A stretch of 64,000 nt of DNA, taken from contig NZ_CP150241.1 of NCBI RefSeq assembly GCF_037975235.1, forward strand, positions 2,170,001 to 2,234,000. The letters run 5' to 3'. Origin of the DNA: Paenibacillus sp. FSL R5-0341. GTDB taxonomy: Bacteria; Bacillota; Bacilli; Paenibacillales; Paenibacillaceae. Position numbers and translations under genes: made by a program. Positions 17,192 through 26,030 of this stretch are shown here, one piece after another. The notes beneath the pieces were generated by a model. The model was not told the DNA's origin. It searched no databases and saw only the letters and a list, made by a program, of their open reading frames with translations. Every line of letters starts with the position of its first letter. Position 1 is the stretch's first letter.

Positions 17192-18007
17192 ATGGACGGT
17201 AGAGACTGGGGTACATTTTTACTTCCTTATGAACAAGCGGTAGAGGAATTGAAAGTCAAGTTTAAGACAATGCGAGCGGAGCTGAAGAAACGGGAAGAGT
17301 ATGCCCCGATTGAATTCGTTACCGGTCGTGTCAAAAAAATATCCAGTATTCTGGAGAAATCCAGACGACTGAATGTGTCGCTTGATGACGTGGAAACAGG
17401 CATTGAGGATATTGCAGGTATCCGCATTATGTGCCAGTTCGTAGATGATATCCGTCGGGTTGCCGAGTATATTCGAGGCCGTAAGGATCTCACGGTGTTA
17501 ATTGAGAAAGATTATATTACGAATTTCAAAGAGAGCGGCTATCGCAGCTTCCATATGATTATTGAATATCCCGTTCAGACGGCTCTGGGACAAAAGATCG
17601 TATTGGCCGAGATTCAGATCCGGACGCTTGCCATGAACTTCTGGGCTACCATTGAACATTCTCTAAGTTATAAGTTTCGGGAAAGCTTGCCGGATGACAT
17701 GCGTGCCAGGCTGAAAAAAACGGCTGAGGCCGCTTTTGTACTGGATAATGAGATGTCTGCGATTCGTCTACAGATTCTGGAGGCACAGAAGGCCTTTGAG
17801 GATGATTCCAATATCGTATCAAGAACATTGAATATCATTCATCAACTGTATTTCTATCACCTTGTCAGTGAAGCGATTGAGGCACAGAAGCGTTTTAACG
17901 ATTACTGGGAACGACATGACATGGAAGGGCTCAAAGACTTGCTGGATGATGTGAAAGAACTTCTGAACAACGCCAGAAAGGGCGAAAATCCGGATGAGCA
18001 ACTATGA
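17192..18007 (+). CDS. Small alarmone synthetase, RelQ/SasB type
   Basis: A 271-residue GTP pyrophosphokinase making (p)ppGpp from ATP and GTP/GDP. The RelA/SpoT synthetase domain covers about residues 30-195, with ITSSRVK-like EFVTGRVKKISS, DIAGIRIMC, SGYRSFHMII and EIQIRTLAMNFWATIEHSL motifs. There is no HD hydrolase, TGS or ACT domain, so this is a stand-alone synthetase. It is longer than Bacillus SasB (about 210 residues) because of a C-terminal helical extension (about 200-271). The start ATG 17192 follows ACAGGAGGC. It overlaps the next gene by 14 bp. Confidence 0.88.
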   Translation: MDGRDWGTFLLPYEQAVEELKVKFKTMRAELKKREEYAPIEFVTGRVKKISSILEKSRRLNVSLDDVETGIEDIAGIRIMCQFVDDIRRVAEYIRGRKDLTVLIEKDYITNFKESGYRSFHMIIEYPVQTALGQKIVLAEIQIRTLAMNFWATIEHSLSYKFRESLPDDMRARLKKTAEAAFVLDNEMSAIRLQILEAQKAFEDDSNIVSRTLNIIHQLYFYHLVSEAIEAQKRFNDYWERHDMEGLKDLLDDVKELLNNARKGENPDEQL

Positions 18008-18476
18008 GCCACTATACATTGACTACTTAATCTACTTCAATCGGGATCAGGATTATTTCGAGTGCCATGAGGTGCTGGAAGAATTGTGGCTTGAGCGGAA
18101 TCGGGATTCTCTCTATAAGGGATTGTTGCAAATTGCTGTTGGTCTGTACCATTTCAGGAATGGCAATCTCCGCGGAGGCATCATGATGTTACAGAGTTCA
18201 GTTGATCTTTTGGAACCTTATCCTGATACGACTCTGGGCATTGAGCTTGGGGTTTTGGTACAGGAAGTAAAGGGAATCGTGAAGCAACTGTCTGAGCCCG
18301 ACGCTCAGTCTGTGACTTATAGGGATTTGTCCATACGTATTGTTGATGAGGCACTGGAACAGGAGATACATGCAAGATCGCTTGAGCTGAAGCCTAATAT
18401 TCCTCAGCGCCGGAGTCCTACTAGAGGGCGAATATACGAAGAGAAGATGAAGGCGATGGGTCAGGGTAAAAGTTAA
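17994..18476 (+). CDS. DUF309 family protein
   Basis: A 160-residue protein with the DUF309 signature: YFECHEVLEELWLERNR followed by LLQIAVGLYHFRNGN. The conserved His, Glu and Trp suggest a metal or ligand site, but the function is not established. The start ATG overlaps the last 14 bases of the alarmone synthetase gene, so the two are translationally coupled; a link to alarmone physiology is inference only. The residues after 100 are variable and basic at the end. Confidence 0.85.
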   Translation: MSNYEPLYIDYLIYFNRDQDYFECHEVLEELWLERNRDSLYKGLLQIAVGLYHFRNGNLRGGIMMLQSSVDLLEPYPDTTLGIELGVLVQEVKGIVKQLSEPDAQSVTYRDLSIRIVDEALEQEIHARSLELKPNIPQRRSPTRGRIYEEKMKAMGQGKS

Positions 18477-18537
18477 GCCGTAATCAGCGTTAGCATTCAA
18501 ATGAGCATTCCATGGATGTGAAATTCCATGTATATGA

Positions 18538-18581
18538 AACACCCCGACGATTCCTGTAAAGGAAAAGGTCGGGGTGTTTTT
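18538..18581 (+). terminator. Terminator of the relQ-DUF309 operon
   Basis: ACACCCCGAC pairs with GTCGGGGTGT, followed by TTTTTGA. Confidence 0.8.
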
Positions 18582-18606
18582 GAATGTTGCGTCATATTTT
18601 TATCCG

Positions 18607-19155
18607 TTAGCTTGCGGAAGGAGTGGCACTGCCTTTATATTTTTGGAAGAATTGTTTGTAATCATCCAGCGTATAGCCTTGGTCACTGCCATTCTCTTGC
18701 AGTCCGCCAACCATACGATCCTTCTCGACACCAGCCTCGTAATACACGAGTGTAGGTGTGAATTCGATGTTGTAATCAGTCCATCCCGCTTCGAATTCGC
18801 GCAGATTAAACTGCGGAAGTTCGATACCTTCACTGTCAACTAGTGGCATCAACTGAGGTGTTGTGGCACGGCAGTGCGAGCAGTCGGAAGCGAAGAAATA
18901 CACAAAGAAGCTATCTTTGTTATCAATTTTGGCTTTGAGATCAGTGGGTACAATAATTTGTTGATAGTTCGGATCACTAAGTAGCTCCCGAGTAGCAGGA
19001 TTGAGCTTGGAAGCAGCGATGCCATAAGCATTTTCCACCGAATCCATCTGTTTCTTGGATTGCTGGTCTACAACAACCAATGCTGCAATCATAATAATTA
19101 AAATACCCAGGAAAATCAGGATCGCAGCACTTTTCTTTTTCTTCTTGGACTTCAT
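18607..19155 (-). CDS. Membrane-anchored thioredoxin-like protein (CSHC)
   Basis: A 182-residue protein: a lysine-rich start (MKSKKKKKS), one membrane helix (residues 10-29), a linker, then an extracytoplasmic thioredoxin-like domain with active site ASDCSHCRA (Cys92, Cys95) and the cis-proline region EFTPTLVYYE. The layout resembles the Bdb/thioredoxin-fold disulfide proteins of Firmicutes. No BdbC/VKOR partner is adjacent. The start is at 19155 after GGGGGA; an in-frame ATG at 19263 would precede the ribosome binding site and is discarded. Confidence 0.82.
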   Translation of the reverse strand: MKSKKKKKSAAILIFLGILIIMIAALVVVDQQSKKQMDSVENAYGIAASKLNPATRELLSDPNYQQIIVPTDLKAKIDNKDSFFVYFFASDCSHCRATTPQLMPLVDSEGIELPQFNLREFEAGWTDYNIEFTPTLVYYEAGVEKDRMVGGLQENGSDQGYTLDDYKQFFQKYKGSATPSAS

Positions 19156-19343
19156 TGGACATCCCCCATCGATCATATCGAAATATAGTTTTGGCAAAAA
19201 TAGAGGTTGGGATAATATGCATAAACACCCGAATTTTTGCTCAGGAATCAATCTACTTGCCATTATACTACATTACACGCTGTAGTGGAATAGATACGAT
19301 ATGATAGGAAAGCAAAGCTTGGATATGATAAAATAAAGCGATA

Positions 19344-21074
19344 ATGCAATCTTACCAAGACAGGATGAGTGGGAATATGGGTGTAAAGCTACCTTCAATA
19401 TTTGCCGAGCGAATGAAAAGTTTGCTTGGCGATGAGTTTGAACAATTTATGAAATCTTATGAGCAGTCTCCACATGCGGGGCTGAGAGTGAATACGCTGA
19501 AGATATCGATGGAACAATTCGATGAGATTGCTCCATTTGATCTAAGATCTATTCCGTGGTGTGAGACAGGGTTCTATGTACCTCATGGTGTTAAACCAGG
19601 TCTACACCCTTATTATCATGCAGGCCTTTATTATATACAGGAACCAAGTGCTATGGCTCCAGTTGAATTATTGCAAGTGGAACCTGGGGATCGCGTGCTT
19701 GATCTCTGCGCTGCTCCGGGTGGGAAAACGACACAGATCGCAGCAAAGCTGCAAGGCAAGGGCGTGCTTGTCACGAACGATATCCATGCCGAACGCACGA
19801 AAGCGCTGGCCAAGAATGTGGAATTGTACGGGGTGCGGAACGCCGTTGTGTTGAATGAGTCGCCCGAGCGGATCGCAAATGCATTTCCTCATTATTTTGA
19901 CAAAGTATTAATTGATGCGCCTTGTTCAGGTGAAGGCATGTTCCGCAAAGATGAGGACATGGTGAAATCGTGGGAACATCATTCGGTGGAAAAATGTGTG
20001 CTCATGCAGCGGGATATTTTGGAGATTGCGGCACGATTGCTGGCTCCGGGAGGCACAATCGTGTACTCGACATGTACCTTTGCGCCGGAGGAAAATGAAG
20101 CAATGATTGCGGAGTTCTTGAATGTAAACCATGATTTCGTTGTCAAAGACATTCCTGAAGAGAACGGATTCGCTCCAGGACGTCCGGAATGGGTACGTCA
20201 GATGATGCCAGAGAAGGCTGAAGAGACGGAAGTTGTACTGGATCAAACGCGTGGCACCGCAAGATTGTGGCCTCACCTTTTGGAAGGAGAAGGGCATTAT
20301 GTCGCTGTATTACAGCATCGTGCAGGGCAAGGATTGGAAACAGATCAATCTGGAGTAGTTAAAGAAGGAGCAATGGAGTATGGACAGGTCGTGGATGTGT
20401 CCAGGATTGAAGTAAAGGGGAACAAGGATCACTCTATTGCTGCTTCTTCAATTGCTATGACCAAGGCTGATCGTAAAAAGGAACGTTTGTTGCGAATCGA
20501 ATCCAGAGAGTCCCATGATCGACAGATTGGTGGCGGCAAGAATTCGGGTAGACAGGGCAAAAAAGGTAAAGATTACGGTGGACGTAAATCGGAACGGGGT
20601 CAGGGACGCGGAGTTGATGCGGCAAGTATTGATCCGGTTGCGATCTACACTCAGTTTATGAAAGAACAACTGGAGGTTGAATTAGACGGAGAAACGGTAT
20701 GTTACGGAGACCGGGTATATCAATCATCGGTTGGTGCAGCTCGGTTGGAGGAACTGAAAGTCATTCGTCCAGGCTGGTTTGTGGGTACGATCAAGAATGG
20801 ACGATTTGTTCCGTCCCACCCGCTTGCGTGTGCTTTGAATGCATCTGAGGCGCGGCGAAGCGTGAATCTGTCATCCGCTGATGGCGAAGCCGTGAGGTAC
20901 CTCAAGGGTGAAACGTTGAATATTGAAGAAGAACGAGTGGTGCTCAAGGCGGACACAGTTGCCAAAGGGTACGTTCTTGTATGTGTAGATAGTTATGCTG
21001 CTGGCTGGGGAAAATGGCTGGATGGTGTGCTGAAGAATGAATATCCGGCAGGCTGGAGGTGGACATCGGTATGA
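19344..21074 (+). CDS. RsmB/NOP2-type rRNA m5C methyltransferase (RsmF-like)
   Basis: A 576-residue S-adenosylmethionine-dependent methyltransferase making 5-methylcytosine in rRNA. The core has CAAPGGKTTQIAAKL (SAM binding), DAPCSGEGMFRKD and YSTCTFAPEENE (the two catalytic cysteines). The C-terminal 120 residues form an RsmF-type PUA-like domain (YGDRVYQ onwards). Between them, about residues 370-430, lies a long basic, glycine-rich insert. The start is uncertain: ATG 19344 has a weak site and ATG 19377, giving MGVKLPSIF, is equally plausible. It overlaps rsuA by four bases. Confidence 0.88.
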   Translation: MQSYQDRMSGNMGVKLPSIFAERMKSLLGDEFEQFMKSYEQSPHAGLRVNTLKISMEQFDEIAPFDLRSIPWCETGFYVPHGVKPGLHPYYHAGLYYIQEPSAMAPVELLQVEPGDRVLDLCAAPGGKTTQIAAKLQGKGVLVTNDIHAERTKALAKNVELYGVRNAVVLNESPERIANAFPHYFDKVLIDAPCSGEGMFRKDEDMVKSWEHHSVEKCVLMQRDILEIAARLLAPGGTIVYSTCTFAPEENEAMIAEFLNVNHDFVVKDIPEENGFAPGRPEWVRQMMPEKAEETEVVLDQTRGTARLWPHLLEGEGHYVAVLQHRAGQGLETDQSGVVKEGAMEYGQVVDVSRIEVKGNKDHSIAASSIAMTKADRKKERLLRIESRESHDRQIGGGKNSGRQGKKGKDYGGRKSERGQGRGVDAASIDPVAIYTQFMKEQLEVELDGETVCYGDRVYQSSVGAARLEELKVIRPGWFVGTIKNGRFVPSHPLACALNASEARRSVNLSSADGEAVRYLKGETLNIEEERVVLKADTVAKGYVLVCVDSYAAGWGKWLDGVLKNEYPAGWRWTSV

Positions 21075-21817
21075 GTGGAAAAGGCAAACAAACGCTGCGT
21101 CTGGACAAAATATTAAGTCATATGGGTGTGGGAACACGGAGTGAACTCAAAAAGATGGTGAAGCAAGGCAGAATCCATGTGGACGGCAAAGCAGTGAAAG
21201 ACAGCGGCGTACAGGTGAATCCAGAGGTCAACGTGATCGAGGCTGATGGAGAGCGGATTGTGTATCGGGAGATGATCTATCTGATGCTGCATAAACCTCC
21301 AGGTGTCGTGTCTGCTACCGAGGATAACAGAGATAAGACGGTGCTGGATCTGTTGCGGAAAGAAGACCGGGTCTTTAATCCGTTTCCTGTGGGACGACTG
21401 GATAAGGATACAGAGGGACTGCTCATTCTCACGAATGATGGTCCACTTGCCCATGATCTGTTATCTCCACGCAAGCATGTGCCGAAAACCTATGAAGCCC
21501 GTGTTCTGGGAAACGTGGATGAAGACGATGTACAACGTTTCAAAGATGGTGTACAGCTGGATGACGGGTATGAGACGCTGCCTGCTGAACTGACTATACT
21601 TGGTCAGGAAGAAACGGAAGAAGGCACGATCTCGTCGATCTCGCTTATTATTCACGAAGGGAAATTTCACCAGGTAAAACGTATGTTTCAGGCGGTAGGC
21701 AAACGAGTGATCTATCTGAAACGCGTAGCCATGGGTGAGCTTGAATTGGCTTCCGATCTTGCGATCGGAAGTTATCGTGAACTAACCGTAGATGAGTTGA
21801 ACCTACTTCGGAAGTAA
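21071..21817 (+). CDS. RsuA/RluB-family rRNA pseudouridine synthase
   Basis: A 248-residue enzyme. An N-terminal S4 RNA-binding domain (residues 8-60; LRLDKILSHMGVGTRSELKK) is followed by the pseudouridine synthase domain with GRLDKDTEGLLILTNDG (catalytic Asp111). HKPPGVVSA and the length favour the RsuA subfamily, acting on 16S rRNA. The start ATG 21071 overlaps the upstream methyltransferase stop (ATGA) with GGAGG 11 bases before it. The coupling puts two rRNA-modifying enzymes in one transcript. Confidence 0.9.
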   Translation: MSGKGKQTLRLDKILSHMGVGTRSELKKMVKQGRIHVDGKAVKDSGVQVNPEVNVIEADGERIVYREMIYLMLHKPPGVVSATEDNRDKTVLDLLRKEDRVFNPFPVGRLDKDTEGLLILTNDGPLAHDLLSPRKHVPKTYEARVLGNVDEDDVQRFKDGVQLDDGYETLPAELTILGQEETEEGTISSISLIIHEGKFHQVKRMFQAVGKRVIYLKRVAMGELELASDLAIGSYRELTVDELNLLRK

Positions 21818-21862
21818 GGATTTTGTTGGTGCGATTACTACAGAGATGAGGATGAAGCTGAA

Positions 21863-22666
21863 ATGACCTATAAATTAATTGCACTTGATGTAGATGGAAC
21901 ACTGCTGAATGATCATCATGAACTTACCGAATGGACTCAGGAGACCTTGATTCGTGCTTCCCGTCAGGGAGCAGAGATCGTTCTGTGTTCAGGCAGAGGT
22001 CCTGCGAACACGATTCCTTTTATGGAGCAGATGGGACTGGATGGATATGTGATTACACATAATGGTGCCGTAACGGCACAAGTGGATACACGAGAGGTGG
22101 TTCATCATTTTGCATTAGATGGACAAGGACTGGAACCGATCATCGATTACTGCCGGACTAATGGCGTGCATTTTGATATCAATACGGCTTTTGGTCTGTA
22201 TGTGGATCAACCGGAGGGTTTGGGTTTGCAGGTGCGTGAGATGTACTACAACTTTTTGGCGGAGCCACTGAAGCTACCCAAGTGGGTTGACATGACAGAG
22301 CCACTGGCCAAATTCACTGCATTTGGTCCGATTGAACAGATGGATGCAGTACTGCAGGAGTGGTCTACTTGGAATCTGCCTTATTATATGACACGGAGTG
22401 GTGACTTTTTTATTGATCTGATGCATCCCGAAGCGTCCAAAGGCGCTGCGCTCAAACGGCTTGCCGAATCCAAAGGAATCTTGCCTTCGGAGATCATGGC
22501 GATTGGCAACTATTTCAATGACATTACGATGTTGACCTTTGCTGGTAAAGGCATTGCCATGGATAACTCACCGGATGAGGTGAAAGCTGCTGCCGATGAG
22601 GTGACACTCTCCAATAACGAGCAGGGTGTGGCACACGCGATCCAAAAATATGTGTTATCCGTCTAA
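21863..22666 (+). CDS. Cof-type HAD-superfamily phosphatase
   Basis: A 267-residue hydrolase with motif I LDVDGTLL (Asp9, Asp11), motif II CSGRGP, and a C2B cap. Motif IV reads GNYFND, with Asn where GDxxND usually has the first Asp, which may change metal binding but is seen in some family members. Likely substrates are sugar or nucleotide phosphates; none can be named. The start ATG at 21863 is 45 bp after rsuA, with a weak GATGAAGCTGAA leader, so it may belong to the same transcript. Confidence 0.85.
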   Translation: MTYKLIALDVDGTLLNDHHELTEWTQETLIRASRQGAEIVLCSGRGPANTIPFMEQMGLDGYVITHNGAVTAQVDTREVVHHFALDGQGLEPIIDYCRTNGVHFDINTAFGLYVDQPEGLGLQVREMYYNFLAEPLKLPKWVDMTEPLAKFTAFGPIEQMDAVLQEWSTWNLPYYMTRSGDFFIDLMHPEASKGAALKRLAESKGILPSEIMAIGNYFNDITMLTFAGKGIAMDNSPDEVKAAADEVTLSNNEQGVAHAIQKYVLSV

Positions 22667-22763
22667 CTTTACATCTTAAATTTGAAATGCATACCTCCCT
22701 CATAATCTACCGTCCTCAGGGGCATCCTAAGAGAATAACGTTAGGAATGGAGGAGGACAGGTG

Positions 22764-23804
22764 ATGAAACATGATGTGGAATTGGTTACTGACCTGCGTA
22801 CATCAGGTGGAGAAGTACAAGATGTGATGGTCAATGGTCAATATGCAGGCTCACTGTTCATTGTATATAGAGAAGGAGATCGCTTATCTGGTAGTCTTCA
22901 GATCGAGCAGGAGTCTCTGCCAGATGATACAGAACAACGTATCGTGGAGAAAGTGCATGCCTATGTCCGTTCTCTTGCGGATGCGTTGGAAGCTGCATAT
23001 TATGAAGTGTTGGTCAGTTGTGGCTCGCTACACTCGGTTCTGCACAAGCCTGAGTCAGAGACCGCATGGTCGTCCGAAGACATGGTTCATGACGAGGAAC
23101 GTTATGACGATATAGACAGCAGTGATGTTAAGGTAATCCCTGGTTCACAAGCCGAATCGTTTACATATGAAGATCGGGATCATGTTCTGGAGATGGAAAT
23201 GGTAAGTGCCGGACGCAGCATATCAACGTATATTTTCAATGATGCTGATGGGCAGGAACTTGCGGAAGCTTCCTTAAAACAATATGGCGCCGATGCGCAA
23301 GGTGAAATACACTGGTATGACGAGCCTGAAGAAAATCAATTGGAAGCCGCGGCAGAGTTGCTGGTCAGAGAGCTGGATGAGGATATCATTGATACGATAA
23401 CGATCCGCATGTGGCATCAGGGCAACGAACTCGAGGCGTTAGAGTGGATACATCGCGATTTCTCCGAGGAGTTTGAGGATACGAATGAATCGGATCTGGA
23501 TGAGTTGGAGGCTGCCGAAGAAGCAAGTTATGTCATGCTGAAACGTAAGGATCGGGAGTTCCGTGTATATGAGCTGTTTCTTCAGGAGCGTGGTGGATTG
23601 CCTGTGGGAACAGCAACCATAGACACTTCTCAATCCGATCTGACGGGATACATCGATTATGAGGTTCCTGGAACGAGCATACAGCGAAAGAGCCTGGTCG
23701 AAGTGCTGATGCAGGAGTTGGACAAGGAAATGGAGTTTGATACGCTGCACCTTACGATGTTATATCGAAATCAGATTATTGATGAAGCCAGAATAGATGG
23801 GTAA
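22764..23804 (+). CDS. Unrecognised acidic protein made of three similar units
   Basis: A 346-residue very acidic soluble protein that I do not recognise. It divides into three related units, about residues 28-95, 145-230 and 256-345, each reading as beta strands, a G-x-I/L strand, a helix with ELD, and a final DT-x-x-x-x-M strand (compare ELDEDIIDTITIRM with ELDKEMEFDTLHLTM). Acidic linkers (102-135, 232-255) separate them. No signal peptide or membrane segment. The start ATG 22764 is seven bases after AGGAGG; GTG 22761 is possible. A terminator overlaps the stop codon. Function unknown. Confidence 0.75.
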   Translation: MKHDVELVTDLRTSGGEVQDVMVNGQYAGSLFIVYREGDRLSGSLQIEQESLPDDTEQRIVEKVHAYVRSLADALEAAYYEVLVSCGSLHSVLHKPESETAWSSEDMVHDEERYDDIDSSDVKVIPGSQAESFTYEDRDHVLEMEMVSAGRSISTYIFNDADGQELAEASLKQYGADAQGEIHWYDEPEENQLEAAAELLVRELDEDIIDTITIRMWHQGNELEALEWIHRDFSEEFEDTNESDLDELEAAEEASYVMLKRKDREFRVYELFLQERGGLPVGTATIDTSQSDLTGYIDYEVPGTSIQRKSLVEVLMQELDKEMEFDTLHLTMLYRNQIIDEARIDG

Positions 23805-23830
23805 AAGGCAGTCGCCTTTTACCTTTTTTT
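23801..23830 (+). terminator. Terminator overlapping the stop of the triplicate-unit gene
   Basis: GTAAAAGGC-AGTC-GCCTTTTAC hairpin (including the TAA stop) is followed by seven T residues. Confidence 0.75.
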
Positions 23831-23839
23831 GTTTTCATT

Positions 23840-23868
23840 TTGACGAAAAATTCATTTCCCGGTATAGT
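23840..23868 (+). promoter_or_regulatory. Promoter of the acetyltransferase gene
   Basis: TTGACG at 23840-23845 and TATAGT at 23863-23868 with a 17-base spacer. Confidence 0.65.
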
Positions 23869-23910
23869 ACCATTAGTTTAATAGAGATCAGGAAGTGGAG
23901 GAGGACAATC

Positions 23911-24459
23911 ATGCACTCATTCAGGATTAGTAGCGAATATATTAACGATGGTTTTCAAGCCGTTCAGGCGAAGCCTGAGGATACGGAGGATGTGATCTCA
24001 CTGCTGGTGGAGACAGCCGAATGGCTACAGAGTCAAGGCTCTTCTCAGTGGAACGGCTTGCTTAAAGGAGAAGATTCACATGATACGGCAGGGGCAATTC
24101 GACGTGGGGACGTGTTTGTTTTCAAAAAAGGTGCGGACGTAGCGGGCATGGTCATTCTCATGGTTCAGCCCAGCCCGTGGGATGTTCATCTCTGGGGTTC
24201 AAAAGCTCACGCTGAGGATGGTGCAATCTATCTGCATCGGCTGGCGATTCGAAGAAAATATGCTCAGGGCGGTCTGGGACGATCGATATTGCAATGGTCC
24301 AGTAGCGGCATACAGTTTGAAGGTAAACATACGGTCCGCTTGGACTGCGGAGCGAGCAACACGACGTTGAACGCCTTTTATGCGCGGAACGGTTATACTT
24401 TTTTAGGGGAGACCGATGGTTTTAGCACATATGAGAAGCCGGTAGAGTTGCTGAACTAA
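23911..24459 (+). CDS. GNAT-family N-acetyltransferase
   Basis: A 182-residue acetyltransferase. The acetyl-CoA binding motif A reads IYLHRLAIRRKYAQGGLGRSIL, with the R/Q-x-x-G-x-G/A loop as QGGLG, and motif B is NAFYARNGYTFLGE. The substrate is unknown. The start ATG 23911 follows GGAGGAGG by five bases and has its own promoter; an in-frame upstream ATG at 23797 lies inside the preceding gene and is rejected. Confidence 0.85.
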   Translation: MHSFRISSEYINDGFQAVQAKPEDTEDVISLLVETAEWLQSQGSSQWNGLLKGEDSHDTAGAIRRGDVFVFKKGADVAGMVILMVQPSPWDVHLWGSKAHAEDGAIYLHRLAIRRKYAQGGLGRSILQWSSSGIQFEGKHTVRLDCGASNTTLNAFYARNGYTFLGETDGFSTYEKPVELLN

Positions 24460-24766
24460 AATGCTGGGTATGGCTATCCGATGATTACGTTACAGTCAAC
24501 CCTGAGATTGACGAAGGGATTGCGGCTTTTGCTTCTGAGGGGCACAGTTCGTGAATATGTTGTATATACGACTTGGAAGTTCCGGCTTCCCTATGTCATA
24601 ATGGACAATAGAGCAGTACTTAGACAAAATAAAGGGATGTACATTGGACAAAGGATAGGTTAATTGAGAGAGATTCTCATTTTAGATCTTTACTGAACAT
24701 ATGTTCTGATATATCATGGATGTAGATGCATTGAGAGAACGTAAGCAAGAAAGGGGGAAACTAACG
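24460..24766. other. Intergenic region upstream of the glycosyltransferase
   Basis: No supported gene. Two palindromes are present: TGAGAGAGATTCTCA at 24665-24679, weakly Fur-like, and GAACATATGTTC at 24695-24706, an exact LexA core (GAAC-N4-GTTC). A 60-codon reading frame from 24481 has no ribosome binding site and an improbable composition. Confidence 0.35.
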
Positions 24767-25897
24767 GTGAAATTGCTGCAGGCGCTTTTCTTTCCTCCGG
24801 AGCAGCCCGGAGGTGTATCCTCTATGATTCCGTATATGCAGGAGAGGTTTACAACCCCGAGGTGGGAAATGGATCTGTTCTCGTTGCCCAAGCGAATTCG
24901 CAACAAGGGCAGAGAGGAAGTTCAATTCCAAACGTTTGATTGGACCGAATATCAGGATAGTCCTGTTGTCCAGAAATATATTCAAACCTATCGTGATTAT
25001 CTATGGTGGACCAAACTGCGCATTCAGAAGCCCTATGATCTGATCCATGCCCACCACCCAATTGCAGGACTCGCGATGAAAACGGTTTTCCCGGATACCC
25101 CCCTCATTCAGACGATTCACTCCAGTTATGAACGAGAATTAATTCTTAATGGACGCATTGAACCGGATGGACCAGAGCATCGATTCCTGCTTGCGATATA
25201 TGGGGAGTTGGAGCACCAGGCAGAGCGCCTCTTGACGGTGTCGGATTCGTTCCGTCGTTATTTGGCCCCCTACGTGAAGGAACCGGATGTCATCGGTGTG
25301 ATCCCCAATGGATTCGATGAGAAGCGGTTTAAGCCGATTCCCCATGATAATGCCATACCACAGCTAGTGACGGTATGTCGGCTTGTTCCGGCGAAAGGAC
25401 TGGATATTCTTTTCAAAGCCTGTGCGGAACTGAAGGGTCGAGGTCATGATTATGTGTTACACATTATTGGAGACGGACCGATTCGTCCTGATCTGGAAGA
25501 ATTGGCGCAGCGGTTAGGAATCTATAATGAAACCATCTTCTATGGTTATACACTGCATCCTGAGGAATTCATGCCATTCTTTGATATTTTTGTACTTCCT
25601 TCACGGGCAGAAGCATTTGGTTCCGTCTTTGCTGAAGCGGCGCTGAGTTGTCTTGCCCTTGTGGGTACGGATGTAGGTGGTATACCGGAACAGATCGAGA
25701 ACGGTAGCAATGGGTTGCTTGTACCGGCAGAAGATCCTTCTGCACTGGCTGAAGCGCTTGAAAAGGTGATGTTGGACCCGGCTTACCGTTATGAACTTGC
25801 CCGTTCGGCATGTGAAAAAGCCAAAACACATTACTCGCTTGGCAGATCGGTGAATGAGCTGAAAAAGATGTACCTCCAGTTCCCTAGCCAAGCCTAA
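24767..25897 (+). CDS. GT4-family glycosyltransferase
   Basis: A 376-residue GT-B enzyme. The N-terminal domain has PPEQPGGVSSMI, a GG loop for the acceptor side; the C-terminal domain has VCRLVPAKGLDIL, GDGPIRPDLEE and the E-x7-E motif in SRAEAFGSVFAEAAL. It transfers a sugar from a nucleotide donor, probably to a cell-envelope or exopolysaccharide acceptor; no gene cluster confirms this. The start is GTG 24767, nine bases after AAGGGGG; an in-frame ATG at 24716 lies upstream of that site. A terminator follows directly. Confidence 0.87.
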   Translation: MKLLQALFFPPEQPGGVSSMIPYMQERFTTPRWEMDLFSLPKRIRNKGREEVQFQTFDWTEYQDSPVVQKYIQTYRDYLWWTKLRIQKPYDLIHAHHPIAGLAMKTVFPDTPLIQTIHSSYERELILNGRIEPDGPEHRFLLAIYGELEHQAERLLTVSDSFRRYLAPYVKEPDVIGVIPNGFDEKRFKPIPHDNAIPQLVTVCRLVPAKGLDILFKACAELKGRGHDYVLHIIGDGPIRPDLEELAQRLGIYNETIFYGYTLHPEEFMPFFDIFVLPSRAEAFGSVFAEAALSCLALVGTDVGGIPEQIENGSNGLLVPAEDPSALAEALEKVMLDPAYRYELARSACEKAKTHYSLGRSVNELKKMYLQFPSQA

Positions 25898-25918
25898 AAC
25901 GGAGAGTAACAAGTGCAA

Positions 25919-25946
25919 GCCGCTGTGCTATACAGCGGCTTTTTTG
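25919..25946 (+). terminator. Terminator of the glycosyltransferase gene
   Basis: GCCGCTGT-GCTAT-ACAGCGGC followed by six to seven T residues. Confidence 0.85.
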
Positions 25947-26030
25947 TCATTTCTCAGGAAAGACTACGCGCGATAACTTGTGGTCATGAACCAAATGATG
26001 CTCATATTCATGAAATACATAACCGTGATG

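Noticed and set aside
24460..24663. Reading frames after the acetyltransferase gene (24481-24663 and a shifted frame ending near 24542)
   Set aside because: No start with a ribosome binding site. One frame is rich in improbable Leu/Arg runs; the other looks protein-like for about 30 codons but has no start codon. It may be a gene remnant but cannot be supported.
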